A stretch of DNA of 64,000 nt, taken from NCBI RefSeq assembly GCF_012273895.1, contig NC_052113.1, forward strand, positions 4,950,195 to 5,014,194, in the 5' to 3' direction. Positions within the stretch are counted from its first letter, which is position 1. Each line of letters opens with the position of its first letter. Shown here one piece after another: positions 36,926-48,973 of this stretch. The notes below the pieces were generated by a model that saw only the letters and a program-made list of their open reading frames with translations, had not been told where the DNA came from and made no database searches. This stretch comes from Zerene cesonia (lineage: Eukaryota; Arthropoda; Insecta; Lepidoptera; Pieridae). A program made the position numbers and the translations under genes.

Positions 36926-38481
36926 TTTTATTTCTTATGAGGTGAATAACGGTAAGATATATATGTGAAGTAATTATATAACTATATTAAAAAGATATAT
37001 CTGTTTAAGACAATAATAACAAAAGATAAATGTCTAAAAGGGCAAATATAGGATAAAAAAAATTGGGTAAAGAACTCTCCTGCTCTGAAAATTTATTGGC
37101 AAAAGATCGACTCATAAAAGGTCAGATTTTATCTATTCGTACAACGTGTGACGCTTGAATTACTAATACTTTTATTTCGAATATTATGAGACTAGATTCA
37201 AAGAACTCCACATATTAGGTTTAAACAATAATACCAATTATCTGTGTAGTCATGTTCTGCCCAAAAAGTTATAAAAACGCTTCTAATAATTGTCATTTTA
37301 AGTAATGACTAATTACGACTATATCGTACACCATAAATACCTCATTTTTCGAACTCATTATTATAAAACGTCTTTGTACCGAGTTTCGTAACTACTATAA
37401 AAACCAATCAGACACCGCTGTTTCTGAAGGCATTGCGTAAACTGGAACACATGTTAGGTAATTGTCAACCGTAAACAGTATGTATGTATACGATGACAGA
37501 CGGGTTTGCGGATATCGAGATGCGCCACCGGATATTAAGAGAGCACGTATGTAGGCTAAATGCCTAATGTACCTTATTGGCTTAATAATGTGATTCGGCT
37601 TTTAGTCATTTCCTTTAATCTTATTCGAGCGTTATTTGAGAATTTGTGTGCTGGTATGGAGTATAAATAACATATTCTATTTGTTCTAGTCACTACTGTA
37701 AGAAAATATAAAATGCGAATATGAAATTTTGTTCAATTAAAGTACGCCCGCGTCTTCGTCAAAAATAAGCTTTATAATGGCAAGTTTTTCTATGCCTGTT
37801 CTTTTATGTTTATGTTTTTTATGCAAATGACTCCTAATATCCAACTACTATCTATTCATTCACAAGCTTTTAGGTTAAAAATATAAGAAGTAGTATGTAT
37901 AGAGTTACTACAACAGTTATTTCGTATTGTAGCTCTGGGCTCGTATAAAGACATTGTTGTTAAAAAAAGTAGGAGCAGACTTAGTCACACTTGTACAGTT
38001 ATTACATTGGAATTTATAAAAATGCAATGCTGGCCAAAAACACATATATGCTTATTTATAACCATGTGAATTATTGATACAGAACGATATATAGTCTGAA
38101 TTTGAGGTTATATCGAGGTGAGAGATAGCTGATAACGACACAGTACCCTTAGAGACCTCATTTTATTGATTTATAACCATACGTCCATCTCTGTGACACC
38201 ACCTATTTATAATACCTTCGTGTGTAATGATAACACAGTTATTTCCTTAAAACTATTATAATGGCAATGACGTCATAGTTTGACAGATAGGCCAGCAAAT
38301 GCGTTTTTTAATCACATTTTCTTGTAATCTGTTGCTCGTTGTAATTAGATTTCTTGGGATTTTTAATTACTATAGTACAGAGGACAGACCGACCGATTTC
38401 AACAGTATGCTTACTACAGAGGACTAATAAATAACATTAATGTTTTTTAGCATTGTTTAAAATTAGTGTGATCTTAAAAAA
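36926..38481. other. AT-rich DNA without recognisable genes
   Basis: No repeat family, exon-like segment or sustained frame was seen. Confidence 0.5.
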
Positions 38482-38535
38482 AGAGCAACTGCAGAGTTTC
38501 TTGCCAGCGTCTCTGTAGAAACTGCTTTCCAAAAC
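38482..38535 (+). mobile_element. LINE 3' region fragment
   Basis: GAGCAACTGCAGAGTTTCTT followed by GCCAGCGTCTCTGTAGAAAC and TGCTTTCC resembles the 3' region of a lepidopteran LINE remembered as 'GAGTTTCTTGCCGG...TCTGCTTTCCGAACC'. The match fades after 38535. This is recognition from memory at a diverged level. Confidence 0.5.
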
Positions 38536-39622
38536 TAGTTGCACTAATTTCACGGCACATATTCAGAAGCACTACTAGCATAACACATTAATGGTCAATC
38601 TCAATAACAACTCTCACAGTTCACAGGGATCGAAAATTAGTATAAAGAGAGAGATCCGATACATGACTGTCTGTTTTTCATGTTCACTGAGGAAGTTTGT
38701 ACTAGTATATTTTATGCAACTGTTTAGCCTTCATTTAAAACATTCATTACACATACATCATTCATATACCTTATAAAGACATTCATTAAAATTTATGATA
38801 TTATTTTCATTTTACTCATACGAGTATGTTAGATGCATATTCTAGATGGTGAAAAGCCATGACGAAGATTTCTACCAACATGCTCTGCTATGATTTTTTT
38901 CTTTTTACATATACTTTTTGTTCTCTTAAATTCGCGAGAGTGTCTTCAAATGTTCCAACATGTCTTTTAATTAGTGAACGCGCCTTTCCTAGACAGTATA
39001 AATGGTATGTAGCTGAAAATTTTCAAATAAATACCCAGCCCACATTCCTCCTGCTAACGAACATAAAAATGTCCCCCTTGAATAAACCGGGAAAAGGTTC
39101 AGAATAGCCTATTAACACGGTGAGAATCTTGCAGAGGCTCCCCGGCTAATGATAATATTTTCTTTTATTTCCAACAGTCCGTATTTTAACCATTCATTAG
39201 ATTATGAACTAAGAATTCGTTGTATTCCATTTCTACTGCATTTAATATTTTTTCTATTACCGTTATAAAATGCTGATGTTATAGCTTTATTTCTACTTTG
39301 GCTATTTTAATTAAATTTAACTCAATTAGTAACATATCGGCTGTAACCACACTATTAATCAAATTTACAACTTTCCTAGTTTAATTTATTGCGTTAAACC
39401 CGTAACAATAGCGCTCGCCGACACTAGAGTTACGTTGGTTGTATTTTAGTTACTATTACCAGGTGATGTGGTTCACATTTGTTTGTAGGTGTTTACAATA
39501 TCGTTCATATAATACACTTTATTCGGAGCATCTCCAATACTAGCGTCGGACAATCCTGGGGCGAAGAGAATGACAATATTTTCTTTTTATTGCGCGTCTC
39601 GGACTCGGAGCAATTACAAGTG

Positions 39623-39705
39623 CAATTAAGTTAATTTGACGGTTGGCTGTTGCTTAACAGGCAGTCGTATTATAACAATTAGGGTATTATTTATTAGGCT
39701 AAATT
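39623..39705 (+). repeat. Diverged duplicated block, left copy
   Basis: CGGTTGGCTGTTGCTTAACA, CAGTCGTATTATAACAATTA and TTATTAGGCTAAA recur in the same order and orientation at 40101-40180. The pair brackets the foldback element at 39815-40000, so it may be the outer part of a larger composite or an older segmental duplication. Confidence 0.6.
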
Positions 39706-39814
39706 TTATTACGTTCTGAGTATAGGCAATAAACGATATTAATATTCGGAGATATTTCTATACTATAACCTGGTACTCTGCGTTATATCACAGATAACAT
39801 AACATTATACTATT

Positions 39815-40000
39815 TTCTTGTGTTTGATTTTATGAGAGTATTATACATTTATAGATTAAACTTTTAAACGGATTTTAAACTCGATTTATTCATTATATTA
39901 TTAACCCGACGTTTTGAACAATTTACAGCGAGCGTGGCCACGGAGAGACTCAATGATGTAAAGCGTTTAAAATCCGTTTAAAAGCCTTCAATTTCTAAAC
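39815..40000. mobile_element. Foldback MITE, copy with decayed outer arms
   Basis: The left arm has TTGTGTTTGATTTTATGAGA and ACTTTTAAACGGATTTTAAA. The right arm has AGCGTTTAAAATCCGTTTAA in reverse complement. Between them TTAACCCGACGTTTTGAACA and TACAGCGAGCGTGGCCACGG match the centre of the 40948 element in the opposite direction. The outermost 40-50 bases of the arms present at 40948 are missing or unrecognisable. Confidence 0.75.
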
Positions 40001-40100
40001 ATAACCTTATGCTAGTGTAATATTTACCTATCATACCCTATAGGTATATTATGTCTAATGGGTAGTATACAGTAATGTTGATAGTACCTATTCAGAAATG

Positions 40101-40180
40101 GTAATTAAATTTCGCGGTTGGTTACAATAGACAGTCGTATCAAAACAATTAAGATATGATTTATAAGGCTAAAGTCGTTA
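40101..40180 (+). repeat. Diverged duplicated block, right copy
   Basis: GCGGTTGGTTACAATAGACA, CAGTCGTATCAAAACAATTA and TTTATAAGGCTAAA correspond to 39623-39705 with several substitutions and small indels. Confidence 0.6.
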
Positions 40181-40947
40181 TACAACAATTATTCGTATAT
40201 TTTTTGAAGCTAGATTTGTGGGTACGTAAATTCTAACAAATAACACTCCTTTCAAGTATTCTGTAAGTACTGACAGCTCAAGCGCCTGTGTAGATCGAAA
40301 AGTCTAGGAATTTTGGGAATATAATGATGTAAAACTAATAACAGATATTCGAGCATATTCTTTAATTCACAACTCCAAGCAATTTCGTCAATGATTTCTT
40401 ATAATTCTAGTATTTTTATGTATATTGCGATATTTTTTTGGTAGGTACCCCTCATTTATATCATCTACTACTTACATAGAAATTAATAATTACTACAATA
40501 ACACATAAAATAAGTGTATTTTTTTTACATTAACTATCTACTATCTAAATTAAAGCGTTAATCTGGTACTAATGCCATTAAAGGCAACTTAGTCTTCAAT
40601 CGTTTAGCTGTATTTATAACTTTGCATCCTTATGTTTTATTCATAACAATTGGCTATATCGTATTATATTTTTAATTGGACGTTAATTAGATGAACATTA
40701 ATTAAACCTTGATAATTATATCAAGGGCTCCAGGTATGTTAGGAATTTACGGCTATCGACGATTAATGTACAGGAGGAATGTATTGGATTTATTAAATTG
40801 CAATATGCAATAATTATCAGCATATTCAATATCATGTGTTTGATGTTGTATTGACAACGATAAAGTTGTATCAACAGGCATAGATAATAAAATACTTACA
40901 GCTATAAAAATACATTATGTCGTCAAAAATAACCCACATAAATTTAG
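40181..40947. other. AT-rich DNA between repeat copies
   Basis: Nothing recognisable; no sustained frame. Confidence 0.5.
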
Positions 40948-41266
40948 AAAATTGTACAAAACTGCGTGAACGTGAAAACTTTATGTGAGTTATCTTGTGT
41001 TTGATTTTACGCGAGTATTATACATTAAGAAATTAATAACTTTTTAACGGATTTTAAACACGATTTATTCGTTATATTATATCAGTCTCTCCTTCACCAC
41101 GCTCGCTGTAAAGTGTTCCAAAATGTCGGGTTAATAATATAATGAATAAATCGCGTTTAAAATCCGTTTAAAAGTTTTTAATTTCTTAATGTACAATACT
41201 CGCGTAAAATCAAACACAAGATAACTCACATAAAGTTTTCACGTTCACGCAGTTTTGTACGATTTT
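40948..41266. mobile_element. Foldback MITE, nearly intact, 133-bp arms
   Basis: Bases 40948-41080 and 41134-41266 are inverted repeats of 133 bases each, aligned without gaps and differing, by eye, at about six positions. The 53-base centre contains CAGTCTCTCCTTCACCACGC and AATGTCGGGTTAA, matching the centre of the 39815 copy in reverse. The arms carry GTGAACGTGAAAACTTTATG and TGTGTTTGATTTTACGCGAG. No reading frame exists, so mobility would need a transposase from elsewhere. A clear target-site duplication was not found, so the superfamily stays open. Confidence 0.9.
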
Positions 41267-41935
41267 TTATATAATCAAAACGTGGTGTTGACATCTGACT
41301 CTAATACCAGCATGCACGCTGTTCTGTTAATAATTCACCGCGTTTTGTTCCCGTACAATTTAGTTAAACACAAATAACAACTTCCCAGTCAAAACCAAAA
41401 CACACTTGCCGTAAGTTCTCTAGACCAACGTTAAAACAACACGCGGCTTGAATATAATAAGCGGAGCGAGTTATTTCAACCGAATTTCAATAAGTAGGTT
41501 ACGTTATATAGCTAGAATTATGGTATTTATTTGTCAATTTATCTGAAACAAAAATGTTGTTAGGTCAGTTTGTAATCAATTCAATATTGAATTCAGAAAA
41601 AAGAAGAGACTAGTTTGACGTTATCGAAAGGTCGTTTAAAAGGCCAATGTCAATTAAAATATTTATAGAATTTCGTCAGTAACATCCGGTTTCAGCTTTC
41701 TATTTATAATGTGATTTTGTATTGTTGAAGTAAAATTCGCGAGGTTTCAGTTTAAATGTCTGTTAATTTTTAATATAACCAGTATTAAAATAAACTAAAT
41801 AAAACTTATCTCATAATGTATTAAAATTGATTTTCGAACATGAAATTTTAAAATATTTTACATTTAATAGTGCGTGTTTTCCATTCCATCCATTTTCTAA
41901 GCTTCATTCATATTTTAAAGATAATATTGTATTTC

Positions 41936-42037
41936 TTTGTGTTTAATTTTACGCGAGTAAACATTAAAAATTAAAGTCTTAACTAATGTCGGGAATAAAT
42001 CGCTATTCAAATCCGTTTAAAAGTTTTTAATTTCTAA
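41936..42037. mobile_element. Foldback MITE, shortened copy
   Basis: TTTGTGTTTAATTTTACGCG, ATGTCGGGAATAAATCGC and AAATCCGTTTAAAAGTTTTT are the left arm, part of the centre and the right arm of the element at 40948. Much of the inner arms and centre is missing, leaving about 100 bases. Confidence 0.7.
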
Positions 42038-43861
42038 AAGATTGTATTTGGTCCCAAATATTTCCATAATTCGGAATGAAAGTGGAACTGTTGAGCGCAA
42101 AATGAAATTTTCACTACATATTGTAAGCCTGAGAGAAGTGTTTTGCGAAGTTTAAGCTGCATGTAGTGAAATTCTGTTTCAGAACTTTAAATGAAGTCAG
42201 TAACATGTTTTAAGGAAGTGATTTTATAGTTATTGTAATAGTTTTCCTGAATATAGTATGAAAGATTATTTGATTTTCTTGGAAGCTATAAACTTCAAGA
42301 AAATTAAAGAATTTATGTATTTCTTGTTTAAGTTATGATTGTTTAATTTATATTTCATTTTAGGAATAAATATAAATTTTAGAAAATTGCTGCTGTGTGA
42401 AAGTTTATAAGTAATTAAACGTTCTTTTTGCATACATTATTCGCTGTGAAAAAATATTCGTTCCATTAAATGACTTTCTAAAATCTTGCCTGTCTAATTA
42501 GATGGGTAGTAACATCAAATTATTATCGAAGAGTAGTTAACTATTACGAGTAGTAAACCCATAAGATAATTTTTGCCTAGACTTTACGAGGTAACTTTCT
42601 TACTACCGGTAAGCCACAGACAAACAGTTTTGATAAGTGGAGTTAAAAGAGAGATATTATGGGGCAGACGTATTTCAGACAGTAATACTTTTAATTCTCA
42701 TCATATTCAACCTTGGACTTGCAATTACTACTCGATTTTTCACTCACATATTAACCTCTGCGTCAAGGATGCGGTCAAAGTAATATTATAGCAGGAAAGC
42801 GAGGAGTAAATAGGTTACCTGATGTTAATATGGTAGCTCTGGTGTTGCTGGTGTTGCAGGCAATTTGCCAACTTTTTAAATACGTACATATTTTAGACGT
42901 GAAAATATACTTAAATAGGAGATTCACAAGATGCACCATTATTCCTGACATCAATTTGGATTCTTAGCAGAAGTTCGCAGGGATGTCGTGGGCAGAGTGA
43001 TCCCATACAGTTCAAAGTTTTTCAAGTCTAATTTGTGTCTGAATCTGTCCTAATTTCTAAATATTGCTCTCACAATAAGATTTCTAATCAATTGTTCTCA
43101 ACAATGACTCATCACTATAAATAGGTAGGAATTGTATAAACCATTTCAAATGTAACAAACTTGGATATTAAGCAATTATTTACGGCAAATATTCAAACTT
43201 TGAAAATGTATGACAACTATGCATGCCACATTCATCATGTTGGTTAATAGATTTAATATTATGTAATTTGTCCTTTATTCCCAGGGCACCCGATATAATA
43301 AAGACAATTTATGTTGATAATATTACCTACTACCTACAACTTAATAAATAGTTTAGGATATTTCGCTAGTGTATTCTTCACATTGAATATAAATTACATA
43401 ATATTTAATTTTGTAAAATTATAATTTCAAACACCGATTCGTCAAATAAGTACGCAATTAGTATGTTTTATTGTAATAATAAAAGTCCGTTCCTTTATTT
43501 AAGACCTGTCTGAAAATTTCGCTTAATCTCCAATCCGGCTCAGATATGCTTTATGACGAGGTCTATAAAAGATAAGGTCCAGAGAGTGTTCTTTATATTA
43601 CTTGTTATCAAACCAAAGGTCGCGAGATTTCCTCTCAGAATGTTGAATAGAAAAATTTATGATAGCTTTATTTTTCTACAGACGATCCGCATTAAATAAG
43701 AATAGTAAAAATGGCGAAATTGTAGATGTAAACAGGATGTAAACATCATCTATGTGGATTTAATTATATTATTACCTTATAAAGTCTATGAAGAAGAACA
43801 ATGAAGTATATTTTTAACGATATCTTATTATTCGAGAAATGTACGTATTTTAATGTGACAG
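42038..43861. other. AT-rich DNA without recognisable genes
   Basis: A 72-codon frame at 42573-42791 (+) has no splice support (a weak TTTTGCCTAG acceptor and a GAG|GTAACT donor lie at its start, ten bases apart). Otherwise stop-broken. Confidence 0.45.
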
Positions 43862-44075
43862 GAATTGGACCAGCTCGCAACGGGGAAGTCCCACACCCCC
43901 ACAGAAAACCGGCGTGAAATAGTAGCATGCTACTGTGTCTCCTACGGCGAGTGGGGGAGCTGGAAGCCTGTTTCCTTTTGTTTCGATACCCGTCCCAGTC
44001 CATTATTTCTTTCCTGTAGTCAATCCATCCTTATCTCTTACCCCTTAAAGCGGGCAACGCATTCGCAGGCACTTA
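43862..44075 (-). repeat. Unclassified interspersed repeat, copy 3 of 6
   Basis: It starts GAATTGGACCAGCTCGCAAC, then GGGGAAGTCCCACACCCCCA and CAGAAAACCGGCGTGAAAT, a pyrimidine-rich middle, and ends CTTAAAGCGGGCAACGCATT with CGCAGGCACTTAT. It lacks the GATCGCTTACCATC end. The open frame on each strand is the repeat itself. Confidence 0.75.
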
Positions 44076-46129
44076 TTCTTTAGACATGAAAAATATTCAA
44101 ATAATAATTCTGCAGCATAGTTTTGGTCGATGAATTTAAATTCTTTATGTAATTAATCTATATATCTTCTTGTATTATGTGAATATCAATGGTACTTTTT
44201 CTCTAAGGTACTTTGATATTGAATATTTATGCGTCTCTCGAGTAAGCACAGACTCCAGAAATAACTCCGTATTGTGTTTTATGTGTTCCATAAATTATTT
44301 TAATTTTTTAAGGTAATAATAATGTATATCATGTTTCTTCTGGCAAATAAAAGATTTATTTTATTGTTATTTTTTTATTTTTATACTTTTTATTAATTAT
44401 TTTCTTTTAAATAATACACGAATGCCCACCTACCTTTATTTTATTTATAATACCGACTAATAAGTAATTTATTTGAAGCGTTTGAATGGCTCATATATAT
44501 AGACGCTGAGATTTCTTTCGTTTCGGTCTTTAATTGAAGACATCGTGAATTTCGCCTCTATATTCATAAATAGTAAATTATGATATTCAGGGCATTCTCC
44601 TGCTTTTGTCAAAATACTTAGGGACTACGCATTATTATTACAGATAAGTCAAAAACTAATAGTCATCTGACTATATATTATATAAACCAATATTAATTCC
44701 CTTATAGGTTTTCCCGGGCAAGATATCCTAATCCTATTTTCGAACCGAATTACTTTCTGACCAAAAACTGTTCCAAAAACTGTATTTGTACTAAGTTTCA
44801 TCCAAATCGGTTCAGTGGTTTAGGCATGAAGAAAAGAGCAGTTTCACAAGACAAACCAAGAGGCAGACAGCTTAATTGCGCATACAATTTAGTTGTACAA
44901 AAGGGTTAAAAAGTTGGGGTTCTGCAATAACTAGATCCAATAAACAAGGAACTAGAAAACAGCGTTTTACAATTTAAAAATGTAATTTGTAATTTGTATA
45001 TCATATCCTCTTAAATTGACTCTAATGTTTCAATTTCTTCTCCACATAGATTGAGAGGAATAACCTCTTTCCGCAATAATAATTCGTATTCTTTACCGTC
45101 CTTACGTTTGTACTTCGAAAGCCAAACGTTGTTTACTGTCGAAGAATGTTTTAGACAGGAGCGAAATCCACGCGACCCTTATTATGCTTCTTGACGTGTT
45201 TCTCAGACATACAAATTGGGGGTATCACCCTACTACGCCTTTTAAGAAATGTGTACAGAATGCCAAAATGTTTTTATTAATGTTGTATACATTACTTTCC
45301 TTTCAACTGTATTTACATTTCTGGGAACAAAGATACAGCGACGGTTCCATATTTTATCTGAAAATAAGAAAAATATAAAATATACAAAAAAAGTCTAGGT
45401 ATTTATAACCTCAAAACGTATATATTTAACGTTATACTTAACGTTATTATCGAAATAACTTTCTACATAGTATCTAACTCAACTCGTCATATAACTATTG
45501 TTATTTCTAAGATACGATCAATGGGGCTGACATAAACAATAGTTTAAAAGCCCTCTAAATAAATGATTAAAAAAAAAGATACGATATGATACAGATTAAA
45601 AAGATGCATTCAATTAAAAATGCATATGTTATTTTAATAAGTAAAATATTTCTTAGAAAACGGGTCAACTGATGATGATAAGCCCTTGATTGAGAGATTG
45701 AACACACTCTAAAGATATGAGTGTAGTTCTTGTCTATCTCTCATATTATCACAACTACCATCGGTATTGATTGAACAATTTTAAAGATAAAGGTTATTAA
45801 CTTAACTCAAAATAATAAAGTTCTTGCTGAATTTGTTTATGTTACCTTACGTTTAGCTAACTTACATAAAAATATAATAAATGTAAATAAATAATATGTA
45901 ACTTACATATAAATATAATAAAATATAATAAATAATTTAACTAGCGAGACCTTGCTAATTTCTCTCTTCTCATTTCTCTTTGAAATTCTCTATAAAAATT
46001 ATCATTTTATGTTCTGTTTAGAACAATTTAAAAAACTGGTAAACATATATTTAATTGCCATAATACTAGGCATTTTTATTTTTTATGCATAGGTATCATC
46101 CAGACAAAATCGCTGCCTGGCATTACATA
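44076..46129. other. AT-rich DNA with one Helitron-like fragment
   Basis: At 44783-44880, in reverse orientation, AAGTTTCATCCAAATCGGTT and CAGTGGTTTAGGCATGAAGA match the block order of the element at 25449 without preserved ends. Elsewhere only AT-rich broken frames are seen. Confidence 0.45.
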
Positions 46130-46213
46130 CCGTATAGGAACATGTCAATAGGCAGACAGACGGATAGCGAAGTTCGTAATATGGTCCCGTTTAACCCACG
46201 GAACCCAAAAGTC
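46130..46213 (-). repeat. Dispersed insect-type repeat fragment
   Basis: Read in reverse: GACTTTTGGGTTCCGTGGGT, TAAACGGGACCATATTACGA and CTTCGCTATCCGTCTGTCTG. It is remembered as a recurrent lepidopteran block related in style to the 36549 repeat. The ends are not defined. Confidence 0.5.
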
Positions 46214-47832
46214 ATACAATGCTTGTCATATCAGTCTATATCTTAGTCAGATAACCAATGCAACGCAATTATTGTATTTCGAGCGATCAAAAGTTGTCGC
46301 AAATTAAATATCTCAAGCATTCACATCTATTTCATTAAAGGCGAATCCAAAGCGCACTTTAATTCACTTGACTCCTAATGCAAGACTTAGCGAATGCTCA
46401 GAATTCCGGCGGGGATCTGCTTTGTTCGCGATGCAAATCAATTGGGAGCGTGCCTCATAAAGGAAGCACGAATACCTCAGTACCTTCACCCCTTCGGATA
46501 TTGCCGGTTTTTCCATTATTTGTCTGTTTCTATTGAATGAATCGGTTTGATTTTGTATGAGCGCTACGGTCTTATTGATTGTCAATATTGAAAAGATAAT
46601 CTTAACGATGTTGACATATACGAGTATATTTTGTGTATTGGATACATATGTGGAAATAGTGACTAGGTGACTAAGATTTGATCCATAGTTATTACTTGAT
46701 TCATTCATATATTCTGTTTACTTTGAAATTAACAGTAAACTTATAATTTGTGTCTAAATTTATTTCTCACTGCATATTATGTATATTTAATTCAGATTTC
46801 AACTGTTGAACGAAATGTATAAAAATCGGTAATTACATAACATGTGGGCTTCTGAAATAATTCTTGTTTTATACTAATGTAAATTTCTTATATTAAAACG
46901 TCACCATCCCATAGATAAGGAATGTAGAATTCCTTCAAACAAAACATTACTCAACTACGAATTTGCTGTACGTAATTTCTTTTGGAGCGCAATTTCATCA
47001 CTGTATACTGTATAATTTATCAAATTGTGCGCTCGCAATGCACATGTACCCGGCTCAGCTGCGTTCGGTCACAGTCGCAAGGCAATTTTTTATCTCCCCT
47101 TTCCTGGCTACGTCAGCGATGCTCCTTGGGGAGCAAATCAGAAGGGAGAAGGAACTACAGTTTGATATCAATCTTAGTCGCGGCGCGGTTGTAGACGAGA
47201 GAGAATTTTGGAACACCGCTGTGGTATTTCATTTGTTGTAGGTAATGTTTATGGGGTGGAATGTTAATTTGTAGAGATGTATGGGATTATTTTCGCTGTT
47301 GCTGCTAGAATTAAAATAGTTTTTACGTACCTATATGTGAGATAATTTCTATTGAGTTAGACTTTTCAAACGATTGTTTATAAGTTTCCTTGTATAGGAA
47401 AATTTGTTCACTCTTCGATCTTAAATAACAATAAGCGACGTAAATAAACATTAATAAATGAATATGCATTCATTATATTTCAAAATAAACGTGCACCAAA
47501 TTTTGATAAACCGTAGACTGAGAAATGTTCCTAACACCTACATGTTGTTTTTTTATTTTTTTTCTCTTTCTTTGTAATAGCCAATTAAGCGTAAGGACTC
47601 GCAACAGTTATATTGATAACGAATTAAATAAAAGGCCCTCGTACGATATCAATTAAAACAACGCTGGTAAAGTCTTCATTGCTCTTAGTCGTATCGGCGA
47701 AACTGGCTGCACTCTAATTCCATTCCTTAATTGAGCTTCGCGATTAATTGCTATGTGAATTTATACGATTTTCACGGCGCCGACTTAAATGCGTTTTTAA
47801 ATTAAAATCGTAATGAATCCTATCTTTCAATC
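46214..47832. other. AT-rich DNA with two longer open frames, no supported gene
   Basis: A 114-codon frame at 46708-46364 (-) and a frame from ATG 47038 to stop 47241 (+, 67 codons, MHMYPAQLRSVTVARQFF...) stand out. The second lies in a clearly G+C-richer block encoding SAMLLGEQIRREKELQFDIN and could be an exon or part of a repeat; no splice sites or family were recognised. Confidence 0.4.
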
Positions 47833-47871
47833 TATAAAAGACACACCTAGAACTAATTCAGGCGACGTGCA
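47833..47871 (+). promoter_or_regulatory. Possible TATA-box core promoter
   Basis: TATAAAAG at 47833-47840 is a consensus TATA box. An initiator-like TCAG has its A at 47860 (27 bases on), and an alternative GCAGTT has its A at 47871. A short leader and tiny exon follow. In AT-rich DNA a lone TATA match means little; the spacing to an initiator and a donor raises the interest. Confidence 0.3.
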
Positions 47872-47899
47872 GTTAGTTTTTCTTTGTGAAATGTGAAAG

Positions 47900-47912
47900 A
47901 TGATTAAGAAAG
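47900..47912 (+). CDS. Candidate tiny first coding exon (MIKK...)
   Basis: ATG at 47900 gives MIKK plus one base, then a donor AAAG|GTAAAGTGAG at 47913. A four-residue first exon interrupting a signal peptide, about 40 bases below the start site, is a known arrangement in insect cuticular-protein and some other secreted-protein genes. That parallel is inference. A two-codon upstream frame (ATG TGA) sits at 47891. No second exon was found in the following kilobase, which is filled mainly by Helitron copies. Confidence 0.25.
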
Positions 47913-48269
47913 GTAAAGTGAGCTAATGGCTATTTATACAAGTATTTGATTATTAATGTTTAAGTTGGATACATTGACGAAATACTAATATAATATATTT
48001 CATTTTGTAGTAGCACGTAATACATCATGATACAATTGCTTGGATATGTATTCGCGTAGTATTACTGTGGTATAGAAACTATTGCACGGCGTGTTTACTT
48101 ATTAAAAATAAATTACTAGTAATTTATTGCACACTAAACAGCAGACGTAAACAATCATAACTTTTTTAATAAAGTCACAAAATTAATCCAAAAAAGTATT
48201 AATTTAGTCTTTATTTTCCATGTTAAGTTTTACATTAAAATTCTAAAATCTGTCGATTTTTAATAATCG

Positions 48270-48388
48270 AGATCTGGAGCATTTGAAGCTGAAATCAACG
48301 AAATCTGGACAAATTAGGAAGAATAGTATACTTCCTCCAATCTGTTCAGGTCAGTGTTCACACGAATGAAGTCGCGGACACCAGCTAG
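48270..48388 (+). mobile_element. Helitron-like 3' end
   Basis: The end GAAGTCGCGGACACCAGCTAG before T (CTAG at 48385-48388) is that of a lepidopteran Helitron-like repeat. The upstream boundary is approximate and the body is decayed. Confidence 0.5.
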
Positions 48389-48495
48389 TTAGTAATAACA
48401 TATTTATATGACACATAGCGTTAACCCAAGGGATGGAACCGCAGCAGTTTTTTATGGTACATATATAAATATACATATAGCATATATAATAAACA

Positions 48496-48702
48496 CTAGC
48501 TGTGACCCGCGGTTGAAACCGCGTAAGTCCGTATCCCGTAGGAATATCGGTAGAAAAAGTGCCTATATGTTATTTCAGTTGTCCAGCTATCTACGAAGCA
48601 AATTTCATTGCAATCGGTTCAGTAGTTTTTGCGTGAAAAAGTAACAGACGCACACATACATATGCATCCATCCTCATAAACTTTCGCATTTATAGTATTA
48701 TT
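48496..48702 (-). mobile_element. Non-autonomous Helitron, reverse orientation
   Basis: CTAG at 48496-48499, preceded by A on the plus strand, is followed by the reverse of the family body: AAACCGCGTAAGTCCGTATC, CCGTAGGAATATCGG, TGTCCAGCTATCTACGAAGC and TTTTTGCGTGAAAAAGTAAC. The 5' part ends in ATGCGAAAG-type sequence near 48690, but the TC terminus has decayed. A plus-strand open frame at 48408-48644 overlaps it and is not a gene. Confidence 0.8.
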
Positions 48703-48810
48703 ATTCGCCAATAGATGTCAGGAAGAGTCATAATAAATTAGGACTACTCAAACGCCTCCTATTTGTTAAAAAAAACACGAATAAAACACGAATATGACAT
48801 TTCCTAAAAA

Positions 48811-48896
48811 AGATTCCTTGCTAGATCGATTTATCGCCCCCGAAACCCATATATACTAAATTTCATGAAAATCGTTGGAGCCGGTTCCGAGATTCC

Positions 48897-48973
<77 letters not shown>

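Noticed and set aside
41090..41140. Core of the foldback element as a separate regulatory element
   Set aside because: It is part of the MITE and occurs in its other copies; no independent evidence of regulation.
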